Assembly (NCBI GenBank): GCA_963792365.1
Contig: CAWBVW010000005.1
Coordinates: 620,001-684,000, forward strand
Length of the DNA stretch: 64,000 nt
Direction of reading: 5' to 3'
Origin: JAOUGY01 sp963792365
Lineage (GTDB): Bacteria > Actinomycetota > Acidimicrobiia > Spongiisociales > ZC4RG35
How positions within the stretch are numbered: position 1 is the first letter of the stretch; each line of letters starts with the position of its first letter. Under the pieces are notes generated by a model, which saw nothing but the letters and a program-made list of their open reading frames with translations, made no database searches and had not been told where the DNA came from. The position numbers and the translations under genes were made by a program. Positions 1-6,912 of this stretch are shown piece by piece.

Positions 1-688
1 CCTGGCCAACCATCTTCACGAGCTCCCGCCGTGTCCCCTCGGCCTTGATCTCGCCCTGGTCGATGATTCCCACCCGGTCGCAGAGACGCTCCGCCTCTTC
101 CATGTAGTGCGTCGTGTAGAGCACCGCGAGGCCCTCCTCCGACAGGTGCTCCACAGACTCGAGGATGGCATTCCGGGATTGAGGGTCGACTCCCACCGTC
201 GGTTCGTCGAGGATGAGGAGACGTGGTCGGTGGAAGAGCCCAATGCCTATGTTGAGCCGGCGTTTCATCCCCCCCGAGAACTCCACCGCACGGTCATCTG
301 CCCGGTCGGTGAGGCCGATCACCTCGAGGACCTCGCCGGCCCTGGATTTCAGATCCGGACCCCCCATCCCGTAGAGACGTCCGAAGAACTGGAGGTTCTC
401 GCGGGCGGTGAGGTCAGGATAGATGGCGAGGTCTTGGGGAACCAGCCCGATGTCGGCCTTTGGCTCGAGAGACGTGGTCGTCATCTCCCTGCCATTGACG
501 AGTACCCGACCCCCGTCGCGTTCGAGCAGTCCGCTGACCATGGAGATCGAGGTGGTCTTGCCGGCCCCGTTGGGCCCGAGCAAACCGTACGTCTCGCCCG
601 GTTCGATCGTGAAGCTCACGTCTCTCACTGCGACCAGGTCGTCGAAGGACTTGCTGAGCCCGCTTGCCTCGAGCACCGGTTGGGTCAT
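1..688 (-). CDS. ABC transporter ATP-binding protein (ABC-2 / DrrA-NatA type), 3' end cut by window edge
   Basis: The reading frame runs leftward from ATG at 686-688 and is open to the window edge (229 codons visible). It is an ABC ATPase: Walker A GPNGAGKTT near residue 40, signature FSGGMKRR, Walker B LLILDEPTVG, then the switch histidine in TTHYMEE. The short signature spacing and the VGVDPQSR segment fit the DrrA/NatA/CcmA class that pairs with ABC-2 permeases to export drugs, lipids or sodium. AGGAG lies 9 nt before the ATG. The start overlaps the stop of the upstream regulator by ATGA, so the two are translationally coupled. The permease would be expected just left of the window. The substrate cannot be told. 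Confidence 0.93.
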   Translation of the reverse strand, partial: MTQPVLEASGLSKSFDDLVAVRDVSFTIEPGETYGLLGPNGAGKTTSISMVSGLLERDGGRVLVNGREMTTTSLEPKADIGLVPQDLAIYPDLTARENLQFFGRLYGMGGPDLKSRAGEVLEVIGLTDRADDRAVEFSGGMKRRLNIGIGLFHRPRLLILDEPTVGVDPQSRNAILESVEHLSEEGLAVLYTTHYMEEAERLCDRVGIIDQGEIKAEGTRRELVKMVGQ

Positions 689-1020
689 ATTGGGCTCCTA
701 TCGCTGTCGGCGCCTTTCGCCATGTCTATCAAGGTCTGGAGCGTGGCGAGATGCTCGTCGAACGCACGCCTGCCTCTTCTGGTGGCGTGGATCCACGTCT
801 TCGGTCGCTTCCCCTCGAACGACTTCTCGATCGAGATGAACCCGGCCTCCTCCAGAACCTGCAGATGGCGAGAGAGGTTGCCGTCTGTGAGACCCAATCG
901 TTCCTTCAAGAAGGTGAAATCTGCGGAGTCCGCTTCTGCGAGCACCGCCAGAATGCCGAGACGAACCCGCTGGTGGATCGTGTCGTCCAGAAGCGTCGAC
1001 GGGTGGACGGCCTCGCTCAC
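685..1020 (-). CDS. Winged-helix transcriptional regulator (ArsR/MarR-like, HTH_27 type)
   Basis: This 111-residue protein starts with GTG at 1018-1020 and consists almost wholly of one winged-helix domain. The helix-turn-helix segment is FLKERLGLTDGNLSRHLQVLEEAGFI, followed by a basic wing (KSFEGKRPKTW). This compact form is common next to ABC-2 exporters, where it acts as a local repressor or activator. It overlaps both neighbours by 4 nt (GTGA upstream, ATGA downstream), so membrane protein, regulator and ATPase form one operon. No metal-binding cysteines are visible, so a metal-sensing ArsR role is not supported. The ligand is unknown. Confidence 0.9.
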   Translation of the reverse strand: MSEAVHPSTLLDDTIHQRVRLGILAVLAEADSADFTFLKERLGLTDGNLSRHLQVLEEAGFISIEKSFEGKRPKTWIHATRRGRRAFDEHLATLQTLIDMAKGADSDRSPI

Positions 1021-1586
1021 TGGGGCACCGATCTCCGGGTGACCATTGCGAACCGGGCCAGCACGAATGCGAAGGCGACGGCCATCACCGGGTACAGCGC
1101 GAGCCCGTCTTGCGTGGCCACGCCGGCGACGATCGCCCCGCCGGTGAGTGCGAGGAACGCTCCCGGAGCCGCCGGGACCCGATCGAGCCACGTGAGCACC
1201 GCAAACCCGAGCCCGAGAACCACCCAGATCGCCACCACCACGATCTCGGGGGCCAGAGCGTACGAGAAGATTCCGTTGGCACACGCCATGCTCAAACCGG
1301 CGGCAACGTATGGACCTGGCTTGCGACGCAGTCGAACCCGTGCCTCCGCACGACTGGTCACGATCGCGGTGGCGGCCAACCCGGCCGGAGCGCCGATCAG
1401 CCAATACCACCCTGCAAACGGTGTGAAGGCCGAAGCGGCTGCCCCCAGGCACACAACCGACCAGACGAGAAGCCATTGCCACGTGCCATCGAAGAAGGCG
1501 GCCCGCGTGGCTCCTTTGATCCCGTCGATCTCGTCGATCAGGCGGAGCGCCTCCTCTACGGTGGCCCCAGTATCACCAACGTCCAT
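1017..1586 (-). CDS. Hypothetical multi-pass membrane protein, first gene of the regulator/ABC operon
   Basis: The 189-residue protein has a short acidic cytoplasmic N-terminus (VEEALRLIDEIDGIKGATR) followed by about five hydrophobic segments: residues 36-55, 60-80, 95-112, 114-132 and 140-172. No catalytic motif is visible. Its place at the head of an operon with a winged-helix regulator and an ABC ATPase suggests a sensor or transport partner, but that is inference from position only. A -10 box lies 6 nt before the ATG, so the transcript is probably leaderless. Confidence 0.75.
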   Translation of the reverse strand: MDVGDTGATVEEALRLIDEIDGIKGATRAAFFDGTWQWLLVWSVVCLGAAASAFTPFAGWYWLIGAPAGLAATAIVTSRAEARVRLRRKPGPYVAAGLSMACANGIFSYALAPEIVVVAIWVVLGLGFAVLTWLDRVPAAPGAFLALTGGAIVAGVATQDGLALYPVMAVAFAFVLARFAMVTRRSVPQ

Positions 1587-1592
1587 CCGTCG

Positions 1593-1598
1593 ACTTTA
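1593..1598 (-). promoter_or_regulatory. Leaderless -10 box TAAAGT of the membrane protein/regulator/ABC operon
   Basis: TAAAGT ends 6 nt before the ATG at 1586. A TTGCGG -35-like hexamer lies 18 nt upstream, close to the 3' end of the selenoprotein tail. Confidence 0.55.
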
Positions 1599-1622
1599 CG
1601 ACACAAAGCGACCGGTCCGCAA

Positions 1623-2990
1623 TCAAAACTGATCGAGAGCGCCGACCTGGCGCTCGGTTGGCTCCGCTCAGCAGAACCAGGGTTCGCTCATTCTGGGACG
1701 TCCTGAGGTGGCACCCGCAGGTATCTGGGCGCGGTCCAGGTCGTGACCTGCCGCATCGAGCGACGCTCTCCACATGTCGGTCAAGACGTCTAGTGGAACC
1801 CGACCGGTGTCGGCACCTTCCGCAGCCAACCGTGCGAGTTCTGCCTGCAGGGCACCGGCGCCCTCGTCCTCGGCGACCCACCGATAGGTCAACGCATCTG
1901 CGTCATATTCGTCGAGCGGCACCACATCGAGCATCAGGGAGCCTTCGGGGATCAGGAGCCGGATCGACAACTGCACCGGGTCTGTGACCTCGAGCAGATC
2001 GAACCGATCCAGGAAGGAGAAGATGTCTACCACGTGCTGTGGCGTGGTCCACGGCATGAATGGCATCCACGACGGGTGCACTTCGAGGCCTGCATTTCGA
2101 GCCGCCACCAGGGCGGCGACCATGTCCTCGGGGGTGTGGCCCTTGTCGAGTAGCTGCAGGCTCGCCTCGTGGGTGGTCTCGAACGCGCTGACGACGAACA
2201 GGGTGTTTGCAGCAGCCATCCTCGGTAGGAGATCCCGGTGGTCGAGCAGATGCTCCACCTTGATCGTCACGTCGAACGTGAGATCCGGGAACGCCGTATG
2301 TGCTCGCTCGATGACCCGAAGCGAATGGACGGGCCCGTTGAAGAAGTCGGGATCGCCGAACGTGATGTGACCCGCCCCCATCGCCACCAGTTGCTCTATG
2401 TCGGCCAGCAAGGGGTCGGACCCGACGATTCGGTAGAGACCGTCGTACACCGCAGGGATGGGACAGTGCCTGCATCGGTGCCGACATCCGTGGCTGGCCT
2501 CCACGTATCCGACGAGCCGGTGCGTATCGCCGATCGCGAGGTGCGCGTAGCGATCGAGCGCAGGCAACCCGCTTCGGTCCGGGGGTAGGAACGTGCCGGT
2601 GGAGAGGTCGGTGCAGACGCCGGATGATTGCTCTCCCCGACACCAGGCAGACAACGCCGGCTCGTACTCTCCCACCAGAGCGGCATCCACGAGCGCACCG
2701 ACCGTACGGTCGGCACTCATCGCGGCATACAACCCGTAGAACGCGATCGGAAGGGTCGGGTCATGGGACCGAATCCGCTTGGCAGTCTGGACGCCGAGGC
2801 GCATCGCGGTGTGCATGGGCACCGAAATGGCGACCCGATCGGCCCAATCGAGAAGCTCGCCACCGAGACGTTCCACCGAGGTGTCCAGCGTGCGCACTTC
2901 GAGGCCGGCCTGCCGCAGCGCAGCCGCCGGGGAGGCAACGTGCAGCGGCTGGTGACCGAGCTCGTACGTCGAGATGAGCAGGACCCGCAC
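1623..2990 (-). CDS. CUAEP-tail radical SAM selenoprotein (in-frame UGA read as selenocysteine)
   Basis: The apparent 440-residue frame stops at TGA 1668-1670 after ...EPWFC. Reading through as Sec gives the tail CUAEPTERQVGALDQF and a TGA stop at 1623-1625, 455 residues in all. Seen in the sequence: a B12-binding-like N-terminal half, then the radical SAM cluster Cys169, Cys173, Cys176 (CRHRCRHC), then a TIM-barrel-like region. A perfect hairpin with an AGGUC loop follows the UGA. From family knowledge: radical SAM proteins with a C-terminal CUAEP or CCAEP tail are recognised in actinobacteria, which makes Sec at this position credible; their substrate is unknown to me. The start is GTG 2988-2990, 6 nt after a TACGCT -10 box. 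The gene is divergent from the 3065 hydrolase. A truncated 440-residue cysteine-terminated product is the alternative. Confidence 0.9.
1637..1655 (-). promoter_or_regulatory. Bacterial SECIS-like hairpin for Sec insertion
   Basis: GAGCGCC-AGGTC-GGCGCTC forms a perfect 7-bp stem with the 5-nt loop AGGUC, starting 12 nt after the UGA. The apical loop is therefore about 19-24 nt downstream, within the range used by SelB. The loop resembles the AGGUCU apical loop of the Escherichia coli fdhF SECIS. Confidence 0.8.
1668..1670 (-). other. Predicted selenocysteine codon (UGA, Sec441)
   Basis: This TGA falls exactly at the U of the CUAEP tail. It is preceded by TGC (Cys440), and a second TGA 15 codons on closes the frame. 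The codons between are GCG GAG CCA ACC and so on, giving AEPT. Confidence 0.85.
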
Positions 2991-2996
2991 CGGGTC

Positions 2997-3002
2997 AGCG
3001 TA
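2997..3002 (-). promoter_or_regulatory. Leaderless -10 box TACGCT of the selenoprotein gene
   Basis: TACGCT ends 6 nt before the GTG start at 2990. No good -35 or ribosome binding site is visible. Confidence 0.45.
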
Positions 3003-3051
3003 TAGCCACCTGCCGTATACCAGCGAATGCGTCCACGGCTCGGTCGCCGGT

Positions 3052-3057
3052 TACCCT
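3052..3057 (+). promoter_or_regulatory. Leaderless -10 box TACCCT of the hydrolase gene
   Basis: TACCCT ends 7 nt before ATG 3065. Together with the opposite box at 2997-3002 it gives a compact divergent promoter. Confidence 0.5.
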
Positions 3058-3064
3058 GGCGTCG

Positions 3065-3949
3065 ATGCTTGAGTCACGCTTTTTCGAGACCGCGGGTGGC
3101 CCGATCCACCTGCGAACCCGCCGTGGATCGAGCAGTGAGACGTACCTGATGGTCCACGGTCTCGGCGGTTCGTCGTACAACTGGGACCTTCTGGCGGCGC
3201 GGCTGGGGGGAACGGTCATTGCGATCGACTTGCCTGGATTCGGGCACAGCCCTCCGCAAGCGGGGGACACATTCGAACGCCACGTCGAGGTTGTGACCGA
3301 AATGCTCGATAGGCTCGAAGCTCCGGTCACGCTCGTCGGTAACTCGATGGGTGGGATCGTGGCGGAGGTGGTCGCATCGCAGCGACGGATCGAGGCGCTC
3401 GTGCTCATCGCTCCGGCAACTCCACTTCCTCCGGGCGTCTTGCCATCCGACCCTGTCACCGTGGCTCGCCTTCTGATCCAGGGAATGCCGATCCTCGGGC
3501 CCAGCTACACCCGTCGCCTCGCCGAAGAGGGCACCCCTGCCGACCAGGTGCGAAGGACCCTGGCGATCGTGGCAGCTGACCCTGGAACGGTTGCACCTGA
3601 GTACATCGCCGCGTCGGAACACCTCGCGGCGCTCCGCCGCCATGCTCCCTGGGCGTATCCGAGCTTCACGGCCTCTGCCCGCGCGGTCGGACGGAGGCTG
3701 CTGCGCCGGAGGTGGTTCGACGACATGATCGACCGCATCGAAGCGCCAACGCTGTTGGTGTGGGGCGATCGGGACCGCGTCGTCACGCCAGCGTCACTCC
3801 GTCGCCTGGCCACGCGACGCCCTGATTGGACCACATTCGAACTCGAGGGCATCGGCCACGTCCCGATGCTGGAGGCACCTGCGACCACTGCAGACATCGT
3901 GCTCGAGTGGAGAACCACGGTGCGACCCTCTGCACGGACGGCAGGCTGA
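3065..3949 (+). CDS. Alpha/beta-fold hydrolase
   Basis: A 294-residue alpha/beta hydrolase. The oxyanion segment is VHGLGGSSYNW (residues 29-39), the nucleophile elbow is GNSMGG (Ser near 94), the acid lies in LVWGDRDRVV, and the catalytic histidine is in GIGHVPMLEAP. No signal peptide is seen, so it is cytoplasmic. The central lid (residues 125-215) is rich in Arg and Ala and does not point to one substrate; esterase, lipase or haloperoxidase-like activity are all possible. It is divergent from the selenoprotein gene and 44 nt upstream of aceE, which has its own promoter. Confidence 0.92.
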   Translation: MLESRFFETAGGPIHLRTRRGSSSETYLMVHGLGGSSYNWDLLAARLGGTVIAIDLPGFGHSPPQAGDTFERHVEVVTEMLDRLEAPVTLVGNSMGGIVAEVVASQRRIEALVLIAPATPLPPGVLPSDPVTVARLLIQGMPILGPSYTRRLAEEGTPADQVRRTLAIVAADPGTVAPEYIAASEHLAALRRHAPWAYPSFTASARAVGRRLLRRRWFDDMIDRIEAPTLLVWGDRDRVVTPASLRRLATRRPDWTTFELEGIGHVPMLEAPATTADIVLEWRTTVRPSARTAG

Positions 3950-3981
3950 ATCCTCCCTACCGAAAGCCGGGGCCCCCTGAG

Positions 3982-3987
3982 TAGGCT
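3982..3987 (+). promoter_or_regulatory. Leaderless -10 box TAGGCT of aceE
   Basis: TAGGCT ends 6 nt before ATG 3994. No Shine-Dalgarno sequence lies in the gap. Confidence 0.5.
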
Positions 3988-3993
3988 GGGTCG

Positions 3994-6705
3994 ATGCAGC
4001 GCGACCTGACCTTCATCGACGGCTTCGTACATCAACTCCACGACGCCGACCCGATCGAGACGCAGGAGTGGCTCGAGTCGCTCGATGCAGTCGTCCAGGA
4101 ACGAGGGACCGTACGGGGACGATATCTGCTTGCGAAGCTGCTGGAACGATCGCACTCGCTGGCGCTCGGCACGCCCGGCACGGTTACCACGCCATATATC
4201 AACACGATTCCGCCCGAGGAAGAGCCCGAGTACCCCGGAGACGCTGATCTCGAGAAGCGAATTCGACGGTTCATCAGGTGGAACGCCGCCGTGATGGTGA
4301 TCAAGGCCAACCACAAGGAAAAGGGCATCGGCGGCCACCTCTCCTCGTTCGCGTCATCGGCCGTGATGTACGAGGTCGGCTTCAATCATTTCTTCCGGGG
4401 AAAGGAAGGTGACACACCGGGCGATGCCGTCTACATCCAGGGTCACGCCGCACCCGGGATCTACGCTCGCGCCTTTCTCGAAGGCAGACTGGACGAGAGC
4501 CAACTCGATCACTTCCGTCAGGAGATCGGCGGGAACGGACTGAGCTCGTATCCACACCCCCGGCTCATGCCTGCCTTCTGGGAGTATCCGACCGTTTCCA
4601 TGGGCCTGGGCCCCATCAACTCCCTCTATCACGCCCGATTCAACAAGTACCTGCACAACCGCAGCATCGACGACACAACGGCAAGCAAGGTGTGGTGCTT
4701 CGTCGGAGACGGCGAGGTCGACGAACCGGAGACGCTCGGTTCGATCTCGCTGGCCTCTCGCGAGGGGCTCGACAACCTCGTGTGGGTCGTCAACTGCAAC
4801 CTCCAGCGACTCGATGGGCCGGTCCGGGGCAACGGCAAGATCATCCAGGAACTCGAGGCGATCTTCCGCGGCGCCGGATGGAATGTCCTCAAGGTCATAT
4901 GGGGATCGGGGTGGGATCCGCTCCTCGACGCCGACCACGACGGGGCGTTGGTGGAAGTGATGACGACGACGGTCGACGGCGAGTACCAGCGGTACAAGGC
5001 CGAGAACGGCGCGTTCGTCCGTCAGCACTTCTTCGGGAAGGATCCGCGAGCCGCGGCGCTGGTCGAGGGGTTGTCCGACGACCAGATCTGGGCGCTGCGC
5101 CGTGGCGGGCTCGACTATCGCAAGATCTACGCGGCATACAAGAAGGCGACGGAACTCACCGGGGCGCCGACTGTGATCTTGGCCAAGACGATCAAGGGTT
5201 GGACGCTCGGCCCCGACGTCGAAGGCAGGAACGCCACCCATCAGATCAAGGAGCTCACAAACCAACAGCTCCAGGAACTCAGGGTGCGGCTCCACCTCGA
5301 GAACGACATCCCCGAGGAGGCATTGCAAGGCGATCTCGATCCGCCCTACTTCCGACCGGCTCCGGACTCGCCCGAGTACCAGTATCTGATGGAGACTCGT
5401 AAGCGCCTACACGGTCCGGTACCCAGCCGCAGCACTGCGGTACGCAATCCGATGCCGCTTCCGCCGGACTCGGCGTTCGCCGAGATCAATGCCGGCTCAG
5501 GCAAGGTCGAGGCCTCCACCACCACGGCCTTCACCCGGCTCCTGCGCAACCTCGCACGAGTCGAGGGATTTGGTCCCCGCGTTGTTCCGATCGTCCCCGA
5601 CGAAGCGCGCACGTTCGGCATGGACTCGCTGTTCCGAGAATTCAAGATCTATGCATCACAAGGTCAGCTCTACGAACCGGTCGACGCTTCGATGCTCCTC
5701 GCGTACGTCGAGGGCAAAGACGGACAGATCCTCGAAGAGGGGATAACCGAGGCCGGATCCACCGCGTCTTGGATCGCAGCGGCCACTTCCTACGCCACGC
5801 GGGGCGTCCCGATGCTGCCGTTCTACATCTTCTACTCGATGTTCGGATGGCAACGTGTGGGTGATCTGTTGTGGGCCGCGGCCGACGCCAGAGCACGAGG
5901 ATTCCTGCTCGGGGCCACCGCCGGCCGGACCACGCTCATGGGCGAAGGGCTTCAGCACCAGGACGGCCACAGTCTCGTGTTGTCGAGCGTCGTCCCGGTG
6001 GCATGCAGCTACGACCCGGCGTTCGCCTACGAGCTCGGCACCATCATCCACCACGGAATCCAGCGGATGTATGTCGAGGAGCAGGACTGCTTCTACTACC
6101 TCACGGTGTACAACGAGAATTATCACCAACCACCGAAGCCAGAAGGTGTCGACAACGGCATCCTCGCCGGCCTCTACCGGTGGGCACCTTCGCCGGAAGG
6201 CGTGGAGCGGCGCGGCGCCGTGATCTTCTCCGGTTCCGCCAACCTCGCGGCGCGCCAAGCCCAGACCGAGTTGGCCGAACGGTACGGCATCGGTGTCGAG
6301 TTGTGGTCGGCCACCTCGTACAAGGCGCTCAGGGAGGATGCAATGGCCGCCGACCGGTGGAATCGCCTACACCCAGGTCAGGAACCGAGAGTGCCCTACG
6401 TGACACGCGCTTTGGAATCGGTAGGAGGCGGCCCCATCGTCGCTGTGACCGACTTCATGAGAATCGTGCCCGAGCAGGTGGCTCCCTGGGTCCCCAACCG
6501 CTTCGTTCCACTGGGAACCGACGGGTTCGGTCGGTCCGACACTCGATCGGCGCTGCGGCGCTTCTTCGAGACCGACACACCTCATATCGTCGTCGCCATG
6601 CTCTCGGCTTTGGCAGCAGACGGTGCGATCGGCGTGGACGTCGCCCAACGGGCCATCGCCGACTACGGCATCGACCCCGACATCGCTCCGCCCTGGACGC
6701 GCTGA
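3994..6705 (+). CDS. aceE: Pyruvate dehydrogenase E1 component, homodimeric type
   Basis: A 903-residue E1 subunit that decarboxylates pyruvate with thiamine diphosphate and passes the acetyl group to the lipoyl E2 of the pyruvate dehydrogenase complex. The length and architecture are those of the homodimeric AceE of actinobacteria and proteobacteria, not the alpha2beta2 form. Seen: YIQGHAAPGIYARAFLEGRL near 150-168, the TPP/Mg motif GDGEVDEPET near 238, NCNLQRLDGPVRGN, then the pyrimidine-binding domain with SMFGWQRVGDLLWAAADARARG and GEGLQHQDGHS, and the transketolase C-terminal domain. E2 and E3 genes are not nearby. It is a single-gene unit followed by 207 nt before the HD-GYP gene. Confidence 0.97.
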   Translation: MQRDLTFIDGFVHQLHDADPIETQEWLESLDAVVQERGTVRGRYLLAKLLERSHSLALGTPGTVTTPYINTIPPEEEPEYPGDADLEKRIRRFIRWNAAVMVIKANHKEKGIGGHLSSFASSAVMYEVGFNHFFRGKEGDTPGDAVYIQGHAAPGIYARAFLEGRLDESQLDHFRQEIGGNGLSSYPHPRLMPAFWEYPTVSMGLGPINSLYHARFNKYLHNRSIDDTTASKVWCFVGDGEVDEPETLGSISLASREGLDNLVWVVNCNLQRLDGPVRGNGKIIQELEAIFRGAGWNVLKVIWGSGWDPLLDADHDGALVEVMTTTVDGEYQRYKAENGAFVRQHFFGKDPRAAALVEGLSDDQIWALRRGGLDYRKIYAAYKKATELTGAPTVILAKTIKGWTLGPDVEGRNATHQIKELTNQQLQELRVRLHLENDIPEEALQGDLDPPYFRPAPDSPEYQYLMETRKRLHGPVPSRSTAVRNPMPLPPDSAFAEINAGSGKVEASTTTAFTRLLRNLARVEGFGPRVVPIVPDEARTFGMDSLFREFKIYASQGQLYEPVDASMLLAYVEGKDGQILEEGITEAGSTASWIAAATSYATRGVPMLPFYIFYSMFGWQRVGDLLWAAADARARGFLLGATAGRTTLMGEGLQHQDGHSLVLSSVVPVACSYDPAFAYELGTIIHHGIQRMYVEEQDCFYYLTVYNENYHQPPKPEGVDNGILAGLYRWAPSPEGVERRGAVIFSGSANLAARQAQTELAERYGIGVELWSATSYKALREDAMAADRWNRLHPGQEPRVPYVTRALESVGGGPIVAVTDFMRIVPEQVAPWVPNRFVPLGTDGFGRSDTRSALRRFFETDTPHIVVAMLSALAADGAIGVDVAQRAIADYGIDPDIAPPWTR

Positions 6706-6758
6706 TTCTTTTCGACAAGGGCGACATCCACTAAAGTCGCAGACGGTTCGGCTCCGTC

Positions 6759-6791
6759 GATCATCTCTTGCTCGATTGCGAGACGATGATC
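6759..6791 (+). other. Stable hairpin in the leader of the HD-GYP gene
   Basis: GATCATC TCTTGC (loop TCGATT) GCGAGA C GATGATC forms a 13-bp hairpin with one bulge. It is preceded by a small GACGG/CCGTC hairpin (6742-6758) and a TAAAGT -10-like box (6731-6736). It does not match c-di-GMP riboswitch sequences that I know, and no T tract follows. It could equally be a weak terminator of aceE. Confidence 0.35.
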
Positions 6792-6912
6792 GTTGGCCAC
6801 CACGCTCGCTCCAGATGGGTCCAGCGACTCAATTCGCTCGATATTCGGGGCGAACATGCCGATCAATTCGTCAGCCATGAATGAGGCCATGCGGCCAGAG
6901 AAGGGGAATTCG

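Noticed and set aside
107..1632. Long plus-strand frames opposite the ABC ATPase, regulator and membrane protein.
   Set aside because: They are antisense shadows of GC-rich genes. The minus strand has Walker motifs, a helix-turn-helix and coupled 4-nt overlaps.
6663..6890. 75-codon minus-strand frame overlapping the end of aceE, with a protein-like composition (MADELIGMFAPNIERIESLDP).
   Set aside because: Third-position GC is much lower than in neighbouring genes, it has a TTA codon, no -10 box or ribosome binding site precedes it, and it overlaps aceE and the HD-GYP leader.
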